In this document: piece by piece, positions 4,824 through 5,033 of the stretch
Layout: the number at the start of each line of letters is the position of its first letter
Position numbering within the stretch: position 1 is the stretch's first letter
NCBI GenBank assembly: GCA_025061975.1
Contig: JANXBB010000004.1
Coordinates: 1-5,033 of the forward strand
Source of the DNA: Caldifarciminota bacterium
Lineage (GTDB): Bacteria; Hydrothermota; Tepidihabitantia; Tepidihabitantales; CAIPLT01
Direction of reading: 5' to 3'
Length of the DNA: 5,033 nucleotides
Notes under the pieces: generated by a model
The model's input: the letters and a program-made list of their open reading frames with translations, nothing else
Told to the model about the DNA's origin: nothing
The model's database searches: none
Position numbers and translations under genes: made by a program

Positions 4824-5033
4824 ATGACTCCTCCTCGAGTTATAATACTCTCGATAATTGAGAGTAAATTAAAAATAAACCAATAAAGCTGTAATCCTGA
4901 AGGAAAGTTTAAAAAGATTACAGTTAAAAATATCGGCATAAAAATCATAAGCGCCATATTCCGGCGATCGGCGCTTGCTAAAAAGTTTTGGACAAGAAAC
5001 GATGCCCCCATAAGGATTGGCAAAATATAGTGG
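4766..5033 (-). CDS. yidC: Membrane protein insertase YidC (Oxa1/Alb3 family), C-terminal end, partial
   Basis: The last 88 codons are present; the frame stays open to the window edge, so the gene starts beyond it. YidC inserts and folds membrane proteins, alone or with SecYEG. The fragment begins YILPILMGASFLVQNFL, the conserved end of the third core helix region, continues with a short loop (ASADRRN), a hydrophobic helix over LIFMPIFLTVIFLNF, the hallmark FPSGLQLYW and a last helix FIFNLLSIIESII. A basic tail (WPKTKTVTVKNQIIKRNL) follows; such positively charged tails in YidC/Oxa1 can contact ribosomes. The final 58 nt overlap the jag gene in another frame, and the stop is a TGA at 4766-4768. 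A TTG at 5021-5023 could be mistaken for a start but lies within conserved core sequence. Confidence 0.93.
   Translation of the reverse strand, partial: HYILPILMGASFLVQNFLASADRRNMALMIFMPIFLTVIFLNFPSGLQLYWFIFNLLSIIESIITRGGVIWPKTKTVTVKNQIIKRNL
4828..4836 (-). promoter_or_regulatory. Strong ribosome binding site of jag located inside yidC
   Basis: On the minus strand GAGGAGGAG ends 4 nt before the jag ATG at 4823, the best Shine-Dalgarno match in the window. The same bases encode Arg-Gly-Gly (plus part of Val) of the YidC tail, so they serve two purposes. The site fixes the jag start and confirms that the 58-nt overlap is real. Confidence 0.85.

Noticed and set aside
5021..5023. TTG as the start of a small membrane protein
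   Set aside because: The frame is open upstream to the window edge and the residues there (YI before LPILMGASF) continue the YidC core, so this is an internal codon.

Overview
This is an AT-rich bacterial window packed with housekeeping genes, almost all of them readable from conserved motifs. The lineage cannot be fixed from 5 kb. Archease beside a bacterial yidC-jag-mnmE cluster, together with divergent versions of several core proteins, suggests an anaerobic or thermophilic candidate-phylum type of bacterium. WOR-3/Stahlbacteria or a neighbouring group is only a low-confidence guess.

Layout. Positions 1-1261 on the plus strand hold the last 31 codons of a signal peptidase II (lspA), which overlaps by ATGA with a complete NifS/IscS-type cysteine desulfurase. 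Convergent to this, only 5 bp away, is a complete archease gene on the minus strand (1267-1680). Its 3' coding end contains a near-perfect 14-bp hairpin that could terminate transcription from both sides. Positions 1681-1996 hold no convincing gene. They carry a TTGACA promoter that would give an almost leaderless archease mRNA, a degenerate tandem array with a strict 12-bp period (twelve contiguous units plus an outlying one), an imperfect GC-rich inverted repeat, and a weak AT hairpin.

Positions 1997-5033 are a tight minus-strand operon, in transcription order: yidC (3' end only), jag/khpB, mnmE, a UspA-like protein, and a PTS EIIA domain of the fructose/nitrogen type. The yidC-jag-mnmE order is the ancient one seen near the replication origin of many bacteria. 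Here yidC and jag overlap by 58 nt, mnmE starts with GTG and has no visible Shine-Dalgarno sequence, and the last two genes are each preceded by the same 12-nt spacer design.

Functional links. YidC inserts membrane proteins, LspA matures lipoproteins, and Jag/KhpB is an RNA-binding protein usually encoded next to YidC. MnmE (wobble-uridine modification), the cysteine desulfurase (possible sulfur source for 2-thiouridine or Fe-S clusters) and archease (RtcB RNA ligase cofactor) share an RNA-processing theme, but that link is inferred. The Usp-like/EIIA pair looks regulatory. The points most worth a second look are the 12-bp array, the terminator inside the archease coding end, the loss of the R3H signature residues in Jag, the altered switch II of MnmE, and the Gln-to-Ala change in the cysteine desulfurase.
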